From contig NC_079379.1 of assembly GCF_021018895.1 (NCBI RefSeq), forward strand, positions 23,001,776 to 23,065,775: a stretch of 64,000 nucleotides of DNA, read 5' to 3'. The translations under genes and the position numbers were made by a program. Shown here in pieces: positions 19,439 to 32,900 of this stretch; the first letter of the stretch is position 1; every line of letters begins with the position of its first letter. The DNA comes from Seriola aureovittata. Taxonomy: Eukaryota > Chordata > Actinopteri > Carangiformes > Carangidae. Under the pieces are notes generated by a model, which worked only from the letters and a program-made list of their open reading frames with translations, made no database searches and was not told where the DNA came from.

Positions 19439-21479
19439 CATGAGACATAGATATTGCTGTTTGAAAGCCATTCAGTTCAAATATGTGAAGAGAACAAGGG
19501 AATGAAAATGGATGAAGAGAGGGTCCTTGAGACTTAAAGCCCCTTTAGAGACATTCATTAGCTGCAGGTATGCGCCTGTAATTCTCTAGTGAAAATACCG
19601 AAGATCAGAACTTGTGAGCACGCGATCGATAACGCGCAGTATGGATGGTGACGACGTGCTCTTTTCATTGTGTCGAGATTGTGAAGAATGGCTGCGGAGA
19701 GAAGAAAGATTGCAGTATTAGCAAAAAAAGAGCAGTGTTAGAAGATTAGAGAGGGCAAGGAGTCATGCATAATGTATGTCCGATGCATGTGTGAAGAATA
19801 AGAATACAGTCGGGATACATATTAAAGGACTTAGGCAGCGTTTGTGGCGGCCCTCTCTTCTCTAAGCTTCTTGCTATTGTGTTTTTAACTCTTCTGCAAA
19901 TGCATTTAAACATGATGTAAGTGGATGTAGAAATTAGCAAAACGCAACGCCGCCGCAGCAGTAAATAATGAGGAGAGTCTGGACTGAAAAAAGTACAAAA
20001 AAGAGTTGGTGGAGTTGATGGACACACACCAAGGTTTGGTGAAGGTTTGTTTTGTTTTTTTATCCCCATCCTCATCGTACAGTTCATCACAACCTTTGGC
20101 ATGGCCATTAATCTCAACCTCGCTGCCAAGGTTACTGGCCCCCGCTCACACATTTTCATTATTACTCCTCCTGCATCTGAACTAGCCGCCCCAAAGATGG
20201 ATTTGCTAAAACCCCGGGGTAAGAGATTTGGTCTCACTTTATAATACATAGACTTTCAGCTTTTACCTCAAACTTTTTATTCCACCAAGCCACACGGTTT
20301 CTCAGTCCACAGAACTGATTGAAGGCTGGTCAGTTACACCAACACACAATCGGTACTTGTTTACACGCTGTGTTGCAAAAAAATAAATAAATATATCAAT
20401 ACTTATTAAAGTTGGAACAGTTATTGTGGACCAGTTCAGTTTTGGTTTCATCTCAGGTGTTAATTTGAGTCAGAGAGAGAAACGGAGGCTTAATTAGTTA
20501 GAAACCACAGGGTGAATGTGCTCCACTATTCTCCTCCAGGATGCGCTTTAATTATAAACTGACTTTGAAGATGTGATGGTTACTTACTCTTGTGTACTGT
20601 AATGAGGAGATATTTTTTTTTTTATTGATTTCTGTTATTAACGCTGAGTCAATCACAAAGGGAGAGATGGAAAGTCAAAGTCATGTCAAACTGATTTTCA
20701 AATTAATTTAATATTTTTCATCCCATACAGAAATATAGTGACATAATATATATGTCATCTATTTTTATAAATAGGATATATTATTATTATCACATATATA
20801 CTGAACATCCTCCGGATAAATTAAAATATGCATTTATAACATAGGTATGAAATATGCATAGTAACATTTATATATGTACATATATTTTAAAATATCTATT
20901 CTTTTCTTTGATATAGAATGTTGGCACCATATCCAAGTTTATTAAAACAACATATATATATACAAATTCAATATGATTATATATTTTTTTCTTATTTATA
21001 TTTATTTATCTATATTTAAACATGTCTAGATTCCCATTCTGGGAAAGTGGTCTCAGACTTTAGGATCCTATTGTTTATGATTTAAACATCTACTGACAGA
21101 CTTTGGGATGGATATATATATTTATATAGCATAAGTCTACAACACAAGTATATATACTGCACATAAACACACACATTTCTCTGGGCTAGACACATATGTC
21201 AATACAATAGTTTTCATAAATAGTTTTTACATATATCTTTTGATTTTATAAGTACATATTTAATATATGGAAATTCCATATTTGTAGGCCTACTTATATA
21301 ACATATATATACATGTGTGATGGGATTATTAAATGGAAAAACAAATGCTCCTTGTCTGGAGCTAGCTGCTAACTGTAGCTAACACGCTGAGGACAGACGG
21401 CGGTGTATCAGTGGTATAGAGCGCCAAGGTCATGACGTCATGTCCAGGCCTCCAGGTTAGCCTCCGTTCCACGAGCAAA

Positions 21480-21600
21480 GTCAAGTCAAGTCAGTTTTAT
21501 TTAATGCCAAATCATACCAGGCGTTGTCTCAGGGCGCTTTTCATACAGAGCAGGTTTACACTGTACTCTTCATAATACAGTCTCTCCTTCAGTATTCCTT
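21480..21600 (+). repeat. Dispersed repeat fragment
   Basis: It begins with (AAGTC)n and GTTTTATTTAATGCCAAATC, then GTCTCAGGGCGCTTTTCAT. This resembles a repeat found throughout teleost genomes. Family assignment is from recognition only. Confidence 0.4.
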
Positions 21601-23028
21601 TCATCAGTCTTTCTGGATAAATGATCATCCCCGACACTTGCTTTTAGAAACTGAAACCTTCCTGATTTCTGTGAACACTTAACGGTATCGTAACTTTTTC
21701 GTTTTGCTCATATCCATAAAATTCACCAACACTCTCCTGTAAAGTCTTTCGTCTGTGTTTTTCTGTCTCTCGTCCACAAGCGTTCACAGCGTTCAGCCGC
21801 CTGTGTCCTGCCGTCATTACGGACCTGTCTGAGGTAATTACAGTCTTTCGACTTCTCTCGCGGACTCACCTCCTCTGTCGAGCTGTGACCTTTAGCCTGT
21901 CAATGTCTGGGGCTTCTGGGAAATGGTGCTTGTTAACGGCGGCTGAGGAAACAAAACTTTTAAATCAACAGCAAAGTGCCGTCGTTATCTAAACGTGAGA
22001 AAGGAGCCGCACGACCTGCGGTTGAGAAGGGCTCCTGTTCCACGGCTGCATTTACAGTCATTACCCCAGCTACAAATGTCAATGGGATTTTGAAATAAGT
22101 TTTGGTGGCACTTGGGTCTCTACACAATAAACAAAATTATAATATGAAAATATTGGATTGAATTTATGGAAATGGCTTTCCTGTTTACACAAACAGGGGA
22201 ACCATCATGAAAACAAAAAAAATACAAATTTCTCTCTTTGGCAGACAGATTCTCACGAGAGAGCGAAGGAAATATAATTTATAAAGACTTCAACACTTCA
22301 TGCAAAGCTTTCTCAAACAGTGTAAGAATGTCGACTGGACTCGTATCCAGTGTAAGTCCCGGTGCTTTAGGAGAATGTGGTCAAGTGCTTTTACATATCT
22401 TATCTCAACTTTAAAAATTGCTGCACATCATTATCCATATTTCAGCGCGGTCATGTGGCTCCACTGAAGTTGTCGTGACTACAGACAGCTCTGCTCACCC
22501 GTGACTAGCGCCGGCCCGTTCCAGCAGAACGTGACTGCTGGACTGAAGATTGCTTTAATCCACGGCGCTAACCTCTGTGAGGGAGTGAAATCAAAAGGCA
22601 GATAGGCCTCATCGTTTACAGTAGACTGTGTGTGGACATAATGACAGGGCTTTACCCCGCGGCTTACACTCAGCTGCCCACCTTATCAGACCCGTACAGG
22701 GTTTTACTCTGTGTGGCTGTTGGCGCCGATAGAGGCGGCTTTGATGGACCGCATGAGTCGCCCTACGGGTGCTGAGACGAAACACAAGCTCACTGCAGGC
22801 CTGCCTGTCAGTCAGCCGTCCACCGCGCCATTGTTAGAGACAAAAACCCGCAACACTTTTAATTGCAGCGAAGCGTGTTCACCGCCTTCGTCTTCTTCTT
22901 TCCACACCTGAGGCGACCTAATTATGTGGTGAGAGTCAGCAGTGTAAGGAACAGAGGAGGTATTCATTTCATCACTATGACTTTCAGAGCATGTTTGCTG
23001 TTACCAGTTACCAATTCTTTGTCTGTTA

Positions 23029-23050
23029 GATATATATATATATATATATA
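23029..23050 (+). repeat. (AT)n microsatellite
   Basis: About 11 AT units. Confidence 0.85.
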
Positions 23051-23286
23051 TTACCTCTTTTTAACATGTTACAAAAGCGAGTAAATATGTAGGAAATGCA
23101 GCGTTACCGTTAAATAAAAACCATGTATCTGCAAAATGACATTGCCTCGTACCGAAGAGATTTGTCTGAACCCACAAACGAGCATTAAATCAAAGCAAAG
23201 GTAAAAATGTAAAATTGATGTGAAATACAAGTAGTGATAACTGCTCACGTGAATATTGTAGTGTGAAGTTATCATGTGGAGAAAAT

Positions 23287-23301
23287 GGGGGGGGGGGGGG
23301 G
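23287..23301 (+). repeat. Poly-G run of 15
   Basis: An uninterrupted guanine run. Confidence 0.85.
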
Positions 23302-23984
23302 ACTATATAGCACCTCTTGCCTGTGATAGATAAGAAGAAAAATGCATGCTCAACTGTATATGCTGTACAACCCCGGACGGCTCTAATCTCTAATCCCCAT
23401 CAGAAACTACAACATACTACATTCACACATTTGTGACTGACAAGGATCAGCTAAAGGAAGGTTTAGAGAGAGACAGAAATCCATTCAGCTCGTGTGCAGC
23501 TTCCATCAGAGACTCGCTTCATCTCGCAGTTCAAAGATTCACCCTAATGATCAAGACACTGACTAATGAGTCTGGCAACTCAACATTCATGTCGCATGTA
23601 AAATCGTTAGACACGGAGGAAAGAAAAGGAGCAGGAGGAGGTTAAAGAAGACGCTGTCTGTATCAGTGACATTTAGATCCTGTGTTCTTATCACCGGTCC
23701 GTTAATTTACCCCTTCATTAAGTCATGGTGCTTGATTGTGTAGGTAATGAAAAGCAGCTGCTAACAGTTATATATTCAATATAAAACTGCCAGGCCATCC
23801 ACCAAATATCCTTTGTTGCACATATTCTTCCTTTTGTTGCATGTCCAGCAAGTTTTTAATGACTCTGAGATTTTTAATGACTAATTAATGACTTTGAGGT
23901 TACCCTCATTATCCCCTCCGTGAATCGCTACCTGGGAGCTGTGTTGTTGGGGGGGGGCATTAGATTACCATCCATCTTGCGGGA

Positions 23985-24561
23985 GCTGGGGCGGTGTGAG
24001 GGTGAGTGCGAAGCGGCGAGAATGAGGTGGATTGCTCTGTTCGGCTTGGACTCAAAGTACCTTGGGGTCTTGTTCATAAGTGAGGCTAGGATGGAGCAGA
24101 AGACTGACAGGCGGATTAGTGAAGCATCAGCAGTGAAGCAGGCATTGTACCGGACCGTCGTGGTGAAGAGGGAGCTGAGCTGGAAGGCAAAGCCCTGATT
24201 TACCAGTCGATGTACGTTCCAGCCCTCACTGGTCGCCACGGGCGTTCGGTAGCGACCAAAACAATGAGATTGTGGATACGAGCGGCTGAAATGAGATTCC
24301 TCCGCAGGGTGGCTGCGCTCACCTTAGAGATAGGGTAAGACAAGAGGAGCCGGTTGAGGCGGATCTGGTTAGGTTTAGGAGGTTTTCCGGGCAAGTCCAG
24401 CTGGTAGGAGGCTTCAGGGCAGAACCAGAACACGCTGGAGACATTATTCATCTCATCTGTCCTGGGAACGCTTCGGGGTCCCCCAGGAGAGCTGGGAAAC
24501 AGGACGTCTGGACTACTTTGCTTTGACCCACTACGGCCTCGGATAAGCAGAAGAAACAGGG

Positions 24562-24597
<36 letters not shown>

Positions 24598-24616
24598 ATG
24601 GATGGATGGATGGATG
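23985..24616 (+). mobile_element. Decayed 3' end of an RTE/Rex3-like LINE
   Basis: The reading frame LDSKYLGVLFISEARMEQ, then DRRISEAS, ALYRTVVVKRELSWKAK, and in a shifted frame IYQSMYVPAL and IRAAEMRFLRRVA, matches the C-terminal part of the RTE-clade reverse transcriptase ORF. Stops and frameshifts interrupt it. The copy ends in a (GGAT)n tail, the kind of 3' tandem tail described for Rex3. It is 5'-truncated and dead. The limits are approximate, since upstream sequence from about 23920 may belong to it. Confidence 0.8.
24562..24616 (+). repeat. (GGAT)n tail of the LINE fragment
   Basis: About 13 tandem GGAT/TGGA units with one GGAC variant, directly after the LINE 3' end. Confidence 0.9.
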
Positions 24617-24796
24617 CAAAAACTTGAAGTCTGACAAATGTCAAACTTTTTGAAAAGCAGCAACAAGTGTTTGATGTCCTGTTGATTGTCATTCAGCTTT
24701 TTTTTTTGCACGTTATTAGTAGTTTGACTTGTTCTTATATAAAGTTATTTTATCCAACAGTTTTTAGTGTAGCTTCCTCTCTCAGTGTTGGAATCT

Positions 24797-24824
24797 GGGG
24801 GGGGGGGGGGGGGGGGGGGGGGGG
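24797..24824 (+). repeat. Poly-G run of 28
   Basis: An unbroken guanine run, able in principle to form a G-quadruplex. The exact length may be an assembly estimate. Confidence 0.85.
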
Positions 24825-24959
24825 TGTTTGTATGTTGAGTTCTATTCATTGACATATGGATCTATTGATTCATTCAAAATGTCATCAGTTATCAGCTATT
24901 TACTGCCTGAAGTGTCCGATCAAAATAAATGTATGTAAAATGCAGTAGGTCCATAAAAC

Positions 24960-24960
<1 letters not shown>

Positions 24961-25040
<80 letters not shown>
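24961..25040 (+). repeat. Compound (TC)n(CA)n microsatellite
   Basis: About 40 bp of TC units passes into about 38 bp of CA units. Confidence 0.95.
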
Positions 25041-25046
<6 letters not shown>

Positions 25047-25207
25047 AAAAAAGCATAAACCAATTTGCAGCGCTAACTGCTACATGTCAGCAGTATCTCA
25101 CCTGGCACCGACAGCTTTTTACACACACTCTTCTGACACAATGAAAGATATTTCCTGCACTCTCCGTGACTAAAGGAGAAAGCTCCAGGGGCGACGAAGC
25201 GCACACA

Positions 25208-25209
<2 letters not shown>

Positions 25210-25250
<41 letters not shown>
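25210..25250 (+). repeat. (TA)20 microsatellite
   Basis: A perfect TA run of about 40 bp. Confidence 0.92.
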
Positions 25251-25252
<2 letters not shown>

Positions 25253-26279
25253 TTGCTGGGTTGATTTACATTCATAGAAATTTCATATGCAGCATATATG
25301 TAATTTACCATCTACCATCTACGCTCACTGTGCACTTCGCACTTCCTCATGATGTACTGTTGGTAGCAGAGAGTTGGTGGAGAGATGCTTTATTTCCTGA
25401 CTGATTAAAAAAAATCTGCATTAAGCGTCAGCCTTAACCTCATTGGTGCATCCCTATTAGAAATCATTACAGGCCAGTGATTGGCACATGTGTTACCGGC
25501 TGCCAGGTATGTGTGCAGGGGCTCTGGGAGACTTTTCCGTTTCACATTTCTCGACAAGAAGCCATTTTGCTTTACACCTATTAATCCCACAACCAGTTAT
25601 AATTACTGTTTGAAATTTTTTTTAATTTGCCATGAAGAAGACGGCATCAGACTTCATCTCCCTCCTGCCTGAAATCCATCAGGGATAATTGGAAAAGATG
25701 TGACTGCATTAACCTTTTAAAAACCTTGACATATAAAACTTTATTTTTCCATCAATTTTAAAAGACGTGAAACTAATGTGATACTGTAGATACTCGCAGC
25801 ACATTTGTCTAATGTCTCTAAAAGTGTCATTCGCGGTGTTTTATTAATCATAAACTGCTCTAACCTCTTAATTTAAAGTCGTTTAAATTGCTATAATAAT
25901 GAAGGATTATGAGAAAAAGATGAAACTGACTCTGAACCTTTCTGGATCTTTTCCATGTGCAGTTTTCAAACACGTCCCAAACAGGACTGCACAGTATGAA
26001 TTCTCTGATATCGTAGTGTAACTGTTCATCACCGTAAGTCCAGTTGTACCTGGACCATTCGATCAAGGGGCCGAAGAAAAACCACAAGGATATGTTCTAG
26101 AAAACGGCAGAAACTGAAACCTTGAGTTCGGAACATTCGGTCAGAGAAAAATAACTTTTATTCTGCAACGAAACCTCGGGACAAACCTGCAGAGGAACTG
26201 AAACCTTGGTGTTTGAAGGTACACCAAGGCTGTTTGACGCAGCGGGGAAAGCATCTGGCTGCTAAAGCATCCACCCATC

Positions 26280-26465
26280 CCAGTTTGACAAAGGTCAAAG
26301 GTCAGTGTGGCCTCACAAATGACATATTTCTGGCCATAAGTCGAGAATGAATCCACTAATTATGACACATTTTAACACGAAAGTCTAATCGGATAAAATG
26401 ATGAGGTGATGACATTTCATACTGAAAAGGTCAAAGGTCATAATGTTCTGCAAAAACACTTCATT
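26280..26465 (+). repeat. Dispersed teleost repeat with GGTCAAAGGTCA motifs
   Basis: GGTCAAAGGTCA is followed by CCTCACAAATGACATATTTC, GGCCATAAGTCGAGAATGAA and a second GGTCAAAGGTCATAATGTTC block. I recognise it as an abundant internally repetitive fish sequence. Its class is uncertain. The GGTCAAAGGTCA core also resembles a nuclear-receptor direct repeat (DR1), but it belongs to the repeat. Confidence 0.5.
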
Positions 26466-27130
26466 CAACTTGACCAGGTTGGACATACAGTACAAGCACA
26501 AGGTGGTAATTCAGTAGATTCTTATGCATTCGATGTTGTTTGTTCATTTTAAGACATATTTTGTTCATTCTTTTGTTGGCTCTGCACGACTGTGTGGATT
26601 TGTGTTTGGTGAGTTTTGAGGAAATGGTGGTTAATTCCCAGCAGGTTATTGATATTGGTACCATTTTGACAGTAAAGCATTTATTAATAATCATTTTAAT
26701 TAGCTAATTCAACCCTTGCAACTCCTGCCTAAGGTGTTGTCGTCTGTGCCAGTGCGTTTGTGTGTTTGCATTTCAGTTCCTGATTAAGGATGTCGTTCCT
26801 CTGTGGGTGTGCATGAGGTTGTTAGTTCTTTTTAATGATCACATTTGGATTTCTTTAACTCTTCTTTTCTTTTCCTTTCTTTTCTTTACACAAGCCTCAG
26901 TCAAATCCCCTCATTCTTGTTCACAGCGCAGTGGTGAGGATTTTGCAGGATGAGCAAATCAATTCTTCACCCTAACTGCCGATGTTGAGAATTAATTCTG
27001 ACACTTTACCTTTCACTTCTGAGTCTGTTCACCTCATGTTTATTCATGCAGCATTAAGAGAGGAAGGAAAATACAGGTGGCCTAACACAAAGATGTTAAT
27101 AAGCTTTTTACAAAAACAAGGGGAAATTTA

Positions 27131-27175
27131 TTAAGACCACTTCATTCTGCAGAAAGCGGAGTGAAGTGGTCTTAA
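27131..27175. repeat. Perfect 14-bp inverted repeat
   Basis: TTAAGACCACTTCA (27131-27144) pairs exactly with TGAAGTGGTCTTAA (27162-27175) around a 17-nt loop that contains the palindrome TTCTGCAGAA. Confidence 0.85.
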
Positions 27176-29880
27176 TTAGGAGTAGTGGATTAAAATGAAC
27201 AAAGTGGTGGCTGTGCACATTCATATCATCAGTGCCAGTGAATACCCTACAGATTTTTTAAAGTGGACTTATTATGCTCATTTCAAGCTCTATGTTTTTT
27301 TTATCCCAGGACTCCACCAGAGCAACTTTGTATGATTCACAGCTCTATAAAAGAAATTCTATATTTATGTCAAACTGCCTGTTAGACAGCCCCTCGGTTC
27401 AGCCTCTGACTGAAATGAGCAGTTGTAGCTCAAGCCTCCTTAAAGGCCCTCTTTCTTCTGATTGGCAGAACATAATTGACTGGAAATACCGACTTCTCAA
27501 ATCCATCTGATCGTGTTTGAGTCTGAATCTGATCTGGAACGTGAGAGTGAGCGGCGCAAACATCCACAGCAGGACGTCTCTGTTGAGTAAATATTCCACC
27601 TCTTACCTGCTCATCGTGTGACAGTGGATTTAATCTTTCAATCACAATCTGAATATAATATTTTTTCTTTATATGTCCCTGTTAATAGGTGAACATGTGG
27701 GAAATGAGCTTAAATGGCAACTGCAGTGGAAAACATCTGCTGTCAGGAAATAGCAAAGCTAACGTTGCCAGTAAAATGTTATTCTGCTGTCACCAAATGA
27801 CTGTGGAATAAACCTGCACCGACAGTTATTTATATGCTGGAGGACACTAAATACTTATGATACTAGTCAAGTAAACTGTTTTGGGAGAACGAGCTGCTCG
27901 TGGAGCAAATGACCGTATAAAGAAATCTGCTCAGAGCAGCCTGATTCCTGAGCTTTCGTCTCACACTGATTACTTTCACACACATTTACCTCTTTATTTG
28001 AAACTTTGGCCACGTTTAATATGGACATTCAACATTATAACATTATGTCATTGTTGTCTTGTTTGTCTCTGCAGTAACTTTATTAAAAACTAATGTCATC
28101 ACTCGCTCGGTGACTCATCCCCTATTATCTGCATAATAAACACTCAGTAGTTGACTAGTGAGCAGCTAATTGAGATTTCCGACACTTATGAATCCTCATC
28201 ATTTTGTGTCGGCACCAAAGTTTCGCTGCGTGGGAGTTTGTTTGCGGTAGTTTAATTAATTGTAGCTTTGTTTGGGAACATGGGAATAATATGCTCCACT
28301 AGATCATAATATCAATCGGCATGATAAGAGCCATGAAGTAGATCTGGCAGCAGATATTCTGAATTTAATTATATAAACTAATTTAAAAACAAACAAAACA
28401 AAAAAAACAATAATTAATATTTGATTGTGGAAAATCAAATATTAAACGTTACAACTTCTCATGTGAACTCGGGTCACTGCACCGGACACACTGCATGACG
28501 GACCGCAGTCACACACAACGTCTTAATTCAACAACTGTGTGTTAATACTGGCAGAGTGTTTACAACCCGGCTCGGCTGCAGAGACTGTGACTTGCACGCA
28601 GAGCAAGCTAAGTGAGCTGCAGTTAGCTTAGCATACCAGCATACCTGATCCTCAGGTTATTGTAAATATTTTTAAATTTTCACTTGCTCCACTGAAAAGA
28701 TCAAAACTAACTGTTCACTAACATTCAATACTTTCAGACTCTCTTCTCCAGCGCCACCGCTTCCTGCTGAAGACACAAACATTTAAAAACGGATCATAAA
28801 CATTTACTTTTATTTCATCTTTTTACTTCAAATTCTACGGCAGCAAGACGACGTGTGTGGGACTGAGTCAAAATAAACAGACGGTGTGTGTGTGTTCATG
28901 GTAATGAAGCAACATGTCACCAGGTAAAACAGAACGACTCGCCCGTGTGTTTCTGGACAACAATGGAGCTCTATGGCACAAGGGAATAAGATACGACGGC
29001 CTGTGGTGCTTGTTTGTAAGAGCAGGGGTTAAGGCGCCAGAATGACCTTTGATTAATATGTAAATAAATCTGAGAGTCTAAACACAGAGCGACACACACA
29101 CACACACACAGACGTGCAGGCAGGAAAGAGGCCCATTACATTTTGGGCCAGATGCGGATCATTTACCAGGAATTAGATTCTCTTCTGTGTGTGTGTTTGA
29201 GATTCATGTCAGACGAAGTCTAGACACTCAGACTGCTCTTCTGGTTTGTAATGAAAACAAAGACTATCACAAACATTTTCACACACAAACACTCAAAGAA
29301 GAGTTTGTGCGTTTGTCACAAGGATTATGCAAAAAGTACTGAACCGATCTGCATCAAACTTTATTGAGAAATGGGGCATGAGAAGAGGAAAAACCTGTTA
29401 CATTTTGTTGCTGAGATCAGGTGAGATAGAACGAATTATACTCTTACGGTAAGTGTTTAGAATATTCTGCACACTGCCATTTGAATACATTTGTAAGTAA
29501 AATATTTGGAACCTCTTTGCATATGATACAAGCTTATCGGGACAGAGAGCTGACACCTGCCCTGCTGGGTATTTTAATACAGTACACAGATAGATACAGT
29601 TGCAAATAGATTATGTTTAAGGAAGTTGAGGAAGTTACTTTGAAAGCCTTGATTTGCAAGTTACCAACGACTGGAGGACTGACGACAGCAAAGCTGCATC
29701 AGGGAGAACTCTAGTTTGTTTAAAACGACAAAAAAAGATCAAAATTTTAACAAAATATGTAAAAAGTGCCGACTTGTTCACAGGTCATAACATAAACCAA
29801 AAATATAAAATACCACACTATTAATGGGAGAGTGCAAAGAAAATCAGCTTTGGTTTGTAAACAATAACTGTTTAAGTATG

Positions 29881-29924
29881 GCCAATCAGAAGAGAGACTC
29901 AGAGCCTTCTCTCTCCTGATTGGC
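29881..29924. repeat. 9-bp inverted repeat with AG-rich inner arms
   Basis: GCCAATCAG (29881-29889) pairs with CTGATTGGC (29916-29924). The inner AAGAGAGA and TCTCTC blocks extend the pairing imperfectly. The arms hold CCAAT-box cores, which may be coincidental. Confidence 0.6.
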
Positions 29925-32900
29925 TCACCGACCTCTTGTTACTAGAGAAGCCTGAGAGAAGAGATATAAAACTACATCAGATGGTTTTTGTTACTTAAAA
30001 CCACAGATACGTCTTCTTATGGATCGACACTTCAAATAAAACCCTAGAAAAGTGTCAGATATGGATCTTTAAACTCCAGGCCGTTGACCAATAAACTGTA
30101 TTTTGTCCCAAATTTTTTATAATGAAATGAACACTGCAAAGAGCAGCTTACAAGAGCAGAGCAAGATCTCATGATTCCATTAAGATCACGTATGTGACAG
30201 CGGCGCTGATTACTGCTAACAGCCCCATAGCCCCTGATGAAAAGGTGTGTCGCCGTTAGCAACAAATGCAGACGGTTGTCACGTTAGCGAAGACGTCTGG
30301 TTTATGTAATCAGAGCAGAGCAGTGAGTTCTTGTGTGTAATATTCACGGTTCTGCCCTCAGAGGCTTTTCACGAACCCTCCAGGTTTGATGGAGGGTCTC
30401 ATTAGAGATGCTGATTTAAGTCGCAGAACGACACATCAGTCAGTACGTATGGATGTTCTCACCTACACACTGTGTCCCGTATATACTTTATTTATACCTG
30501 TACCGTGCATATTGATGTACGGCTGCCTGGTGAGTTAATGTGATTCATCACTGTCACACATATTCATCCGTTAACTGCTCCGAGATCGACAGCACAATTC
30601 AAGTTCATCTGTCAAGTGTCAGGCTGAAGAGGCCTGAAGCACCATGGGAAAAAAAAAGAAAAGAAAAACGTATCGGTACAGTATTTAAAACAGTTGGTGG
30701 ATTCAGTTCATATTCAAATATAATGTAACACAGCTTTACTGCAGGAGAGTGGAGAATTAAAATGCACGATGGAGGAGAGCAGTGACAGGTTACACACCGG
30801 TTAATGTGAAGCTCCTGCAGCTGCTGCTCTTCTTCAGGCACATTTGACTTTTCTGTTGTGTGGAAACAACCTGAGTGAGTGGGATTAGGAGGATCTCTGC
30901 AAAAAACTTCAGCAGCAACTTCAACTTTAATTCAATTTTGCCCCAAAAAAGGAAACACAAGCACAAGAACATGAACGTAAAATGCCGCTGCATTATCACT
31001 CTGTGATCATTAACTGCAAATGATTACAGAGACATTTGCCAAAAGAGAGAAACCCTCTGCAGCTAAGTGCAGTTCAGTTAGAAGAGATAAACTTTTATTG
31101 CCGTGCAGAAACAGAAAACGTGAGAGACGTGAGTCTTCGGCGATAAGACCTCATCGTGATGTCGTCTTATCAGAGAGGAGGAAGATGCTGGAGATGCTTC
31201 AGGGGAAAGAGGAGGAGGAGGAGCGTCGCAGCATTACGCTCTAAGAACCGGTCAATGGAGAAAGCTCAATCTCCTCCCTGAGAGGGGATTCACACCTTCA
31301 GTTAGACTTTACTTTTCAGCTGTTAAAGGGACACGATGATCTCTCCGTTCATACTTCTCGGCCTGCGACATCATCAGGGTGATCTCGGGCTCTCAGGAAA
31401 TTCTGAGAACAAATCCCACAGCAACGTCTATCCATGTGTGTTTTTACAAATATTATATTATATTGATAATAGAAGTTCTTGTAGAGACACATCACTGATT
31501 TTTTGTATTTTTGATAGAGACGGGAAATATTTGTCATCATGTGTTACTTATCTTTTGAGTATTTATGTTTTGTTTTTTTATTTTATCAAATATATAAAAT
31601 GATCGTGTGTGAATATTTTTTTTTTTGCCACTTTTGATTAAAAGTATAATCATTTATTTGTTATCGTGCGAGAACTCGGCCGAGACATGATGAGGTGTGC
31701 AGTCAGATGACACAGCTCATTGTTTGTGGCCTTGGATCTTCAGCTGCAGCTGATAATCAACGTTTTAATTAACAACTGAGTAACATGAGATAGTAGAGAC
31801 CTGGTATAGAATCAGGACCCTGGAACTACACCTGCGACAGGAGGGGTGAGAGGTGATATAACAGTTTACACTGTTTAGTTCACTCCCGGGACTAATCTCA
31901 GTTTTGTTGCAGTGTTCTGAGTTTTGTTTTTACAGACTGCCGGTGTTTTAACTGAGTCTACAAATGTTGACGTGGAGGATCTGAACTCCTCTGGCCCAGA
32001 AGAAGGTTGTTTCTCTCCCACATGAGATGAGGGGGACTTCTTCAAAACATTATACGTACTACAATATGTGTCTTCCACACTGGCTTCTGCACTTTGTTTA
32101 CCTGTCTCAGAAGGGGCAGGAACGCCACAGAAATGAGCTCTTAGCAACTAAAAACAGGACAAAATAAACTAAAAGGAGAAGTAACACAAAAATATCCGTT
32201 ATTGGAAAATGAATTAGCGCTCTAATGTCAAAGGCTAAAAAGTCTGGTTTGTTCAAGCTGAAGATGCTGGAACATCGTGATCCTCCATGAATTAGCAGAC
32301 TTACTTTCAGCCGGCAGGAGCAGACAAGACAACATCGTTATACAATTGATTCAAGTGTGAACCGAGGTTGCTTCGTATTGAGCAGCTGCATCTCTTTTAA
32401 TGAAGCGGCAATGAGGAGCCGCGGCGCGAAGACAGAACTCTGAGCATATGTGAAGCTGATGATCACAGAGAATCAATCCACTGACTCTCTCCCGTCTGTC
32501 GCGCTCCACCTTGTTTATGTTCAATTAACACATCATATAATACACACACACACAACACCAAGGACTTAATAGATGCTTGTTTACTTCAAGGCTCTCCACC
32601 TGAAAGCTCTTCATTCCTGAAATCCATTCAGCCTCAGCCCCCTTGCTCCCAAAAAGACAACTTAATGGATCCCTTCAAAGAACATCCTACTAAAGACCGA
32701 GATTAATTAAATGCAGAGTCCAATTTGCATCATGTTGCTGTTTTGCAAAAGGTTTTTTTTTTTGTGTGTTGTTTTGTTTTTTGGATGAGGGGGACTTTTT
32801 AGTTATTCAAAATGGCAGCCGCACCAAACCTAACAGCAAATCATCAGAGTTTTTAAATGTGCATCAGGAAAACAGCCAAACTATCCATTATGTAACAGTC

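Larger units (their letters stand above)
18906..23919. other. Intergenic DNA, partly very AT-rich
   Basis: No gene is recognised. Positions 20700-21320 are extremely AT-rich, with many TATATA runs. Near 21480-21600 a fragment containing AGTTTTATTTAATGCCAAATCA and a GGCGCTTTTCAT motif resembles a common fish dispersed repeat. Microsatellites are listed separately. The open frames here are short and show no domains. Confidence 0.6.

Noticed and set aside
26280..26300. GGTCAAAGGTCA as a nuclear-receptor response element
   Set aside because: It is part of a dispersed repeat that carries this motif in many copies, so its presence alone is not evidence of regulation.
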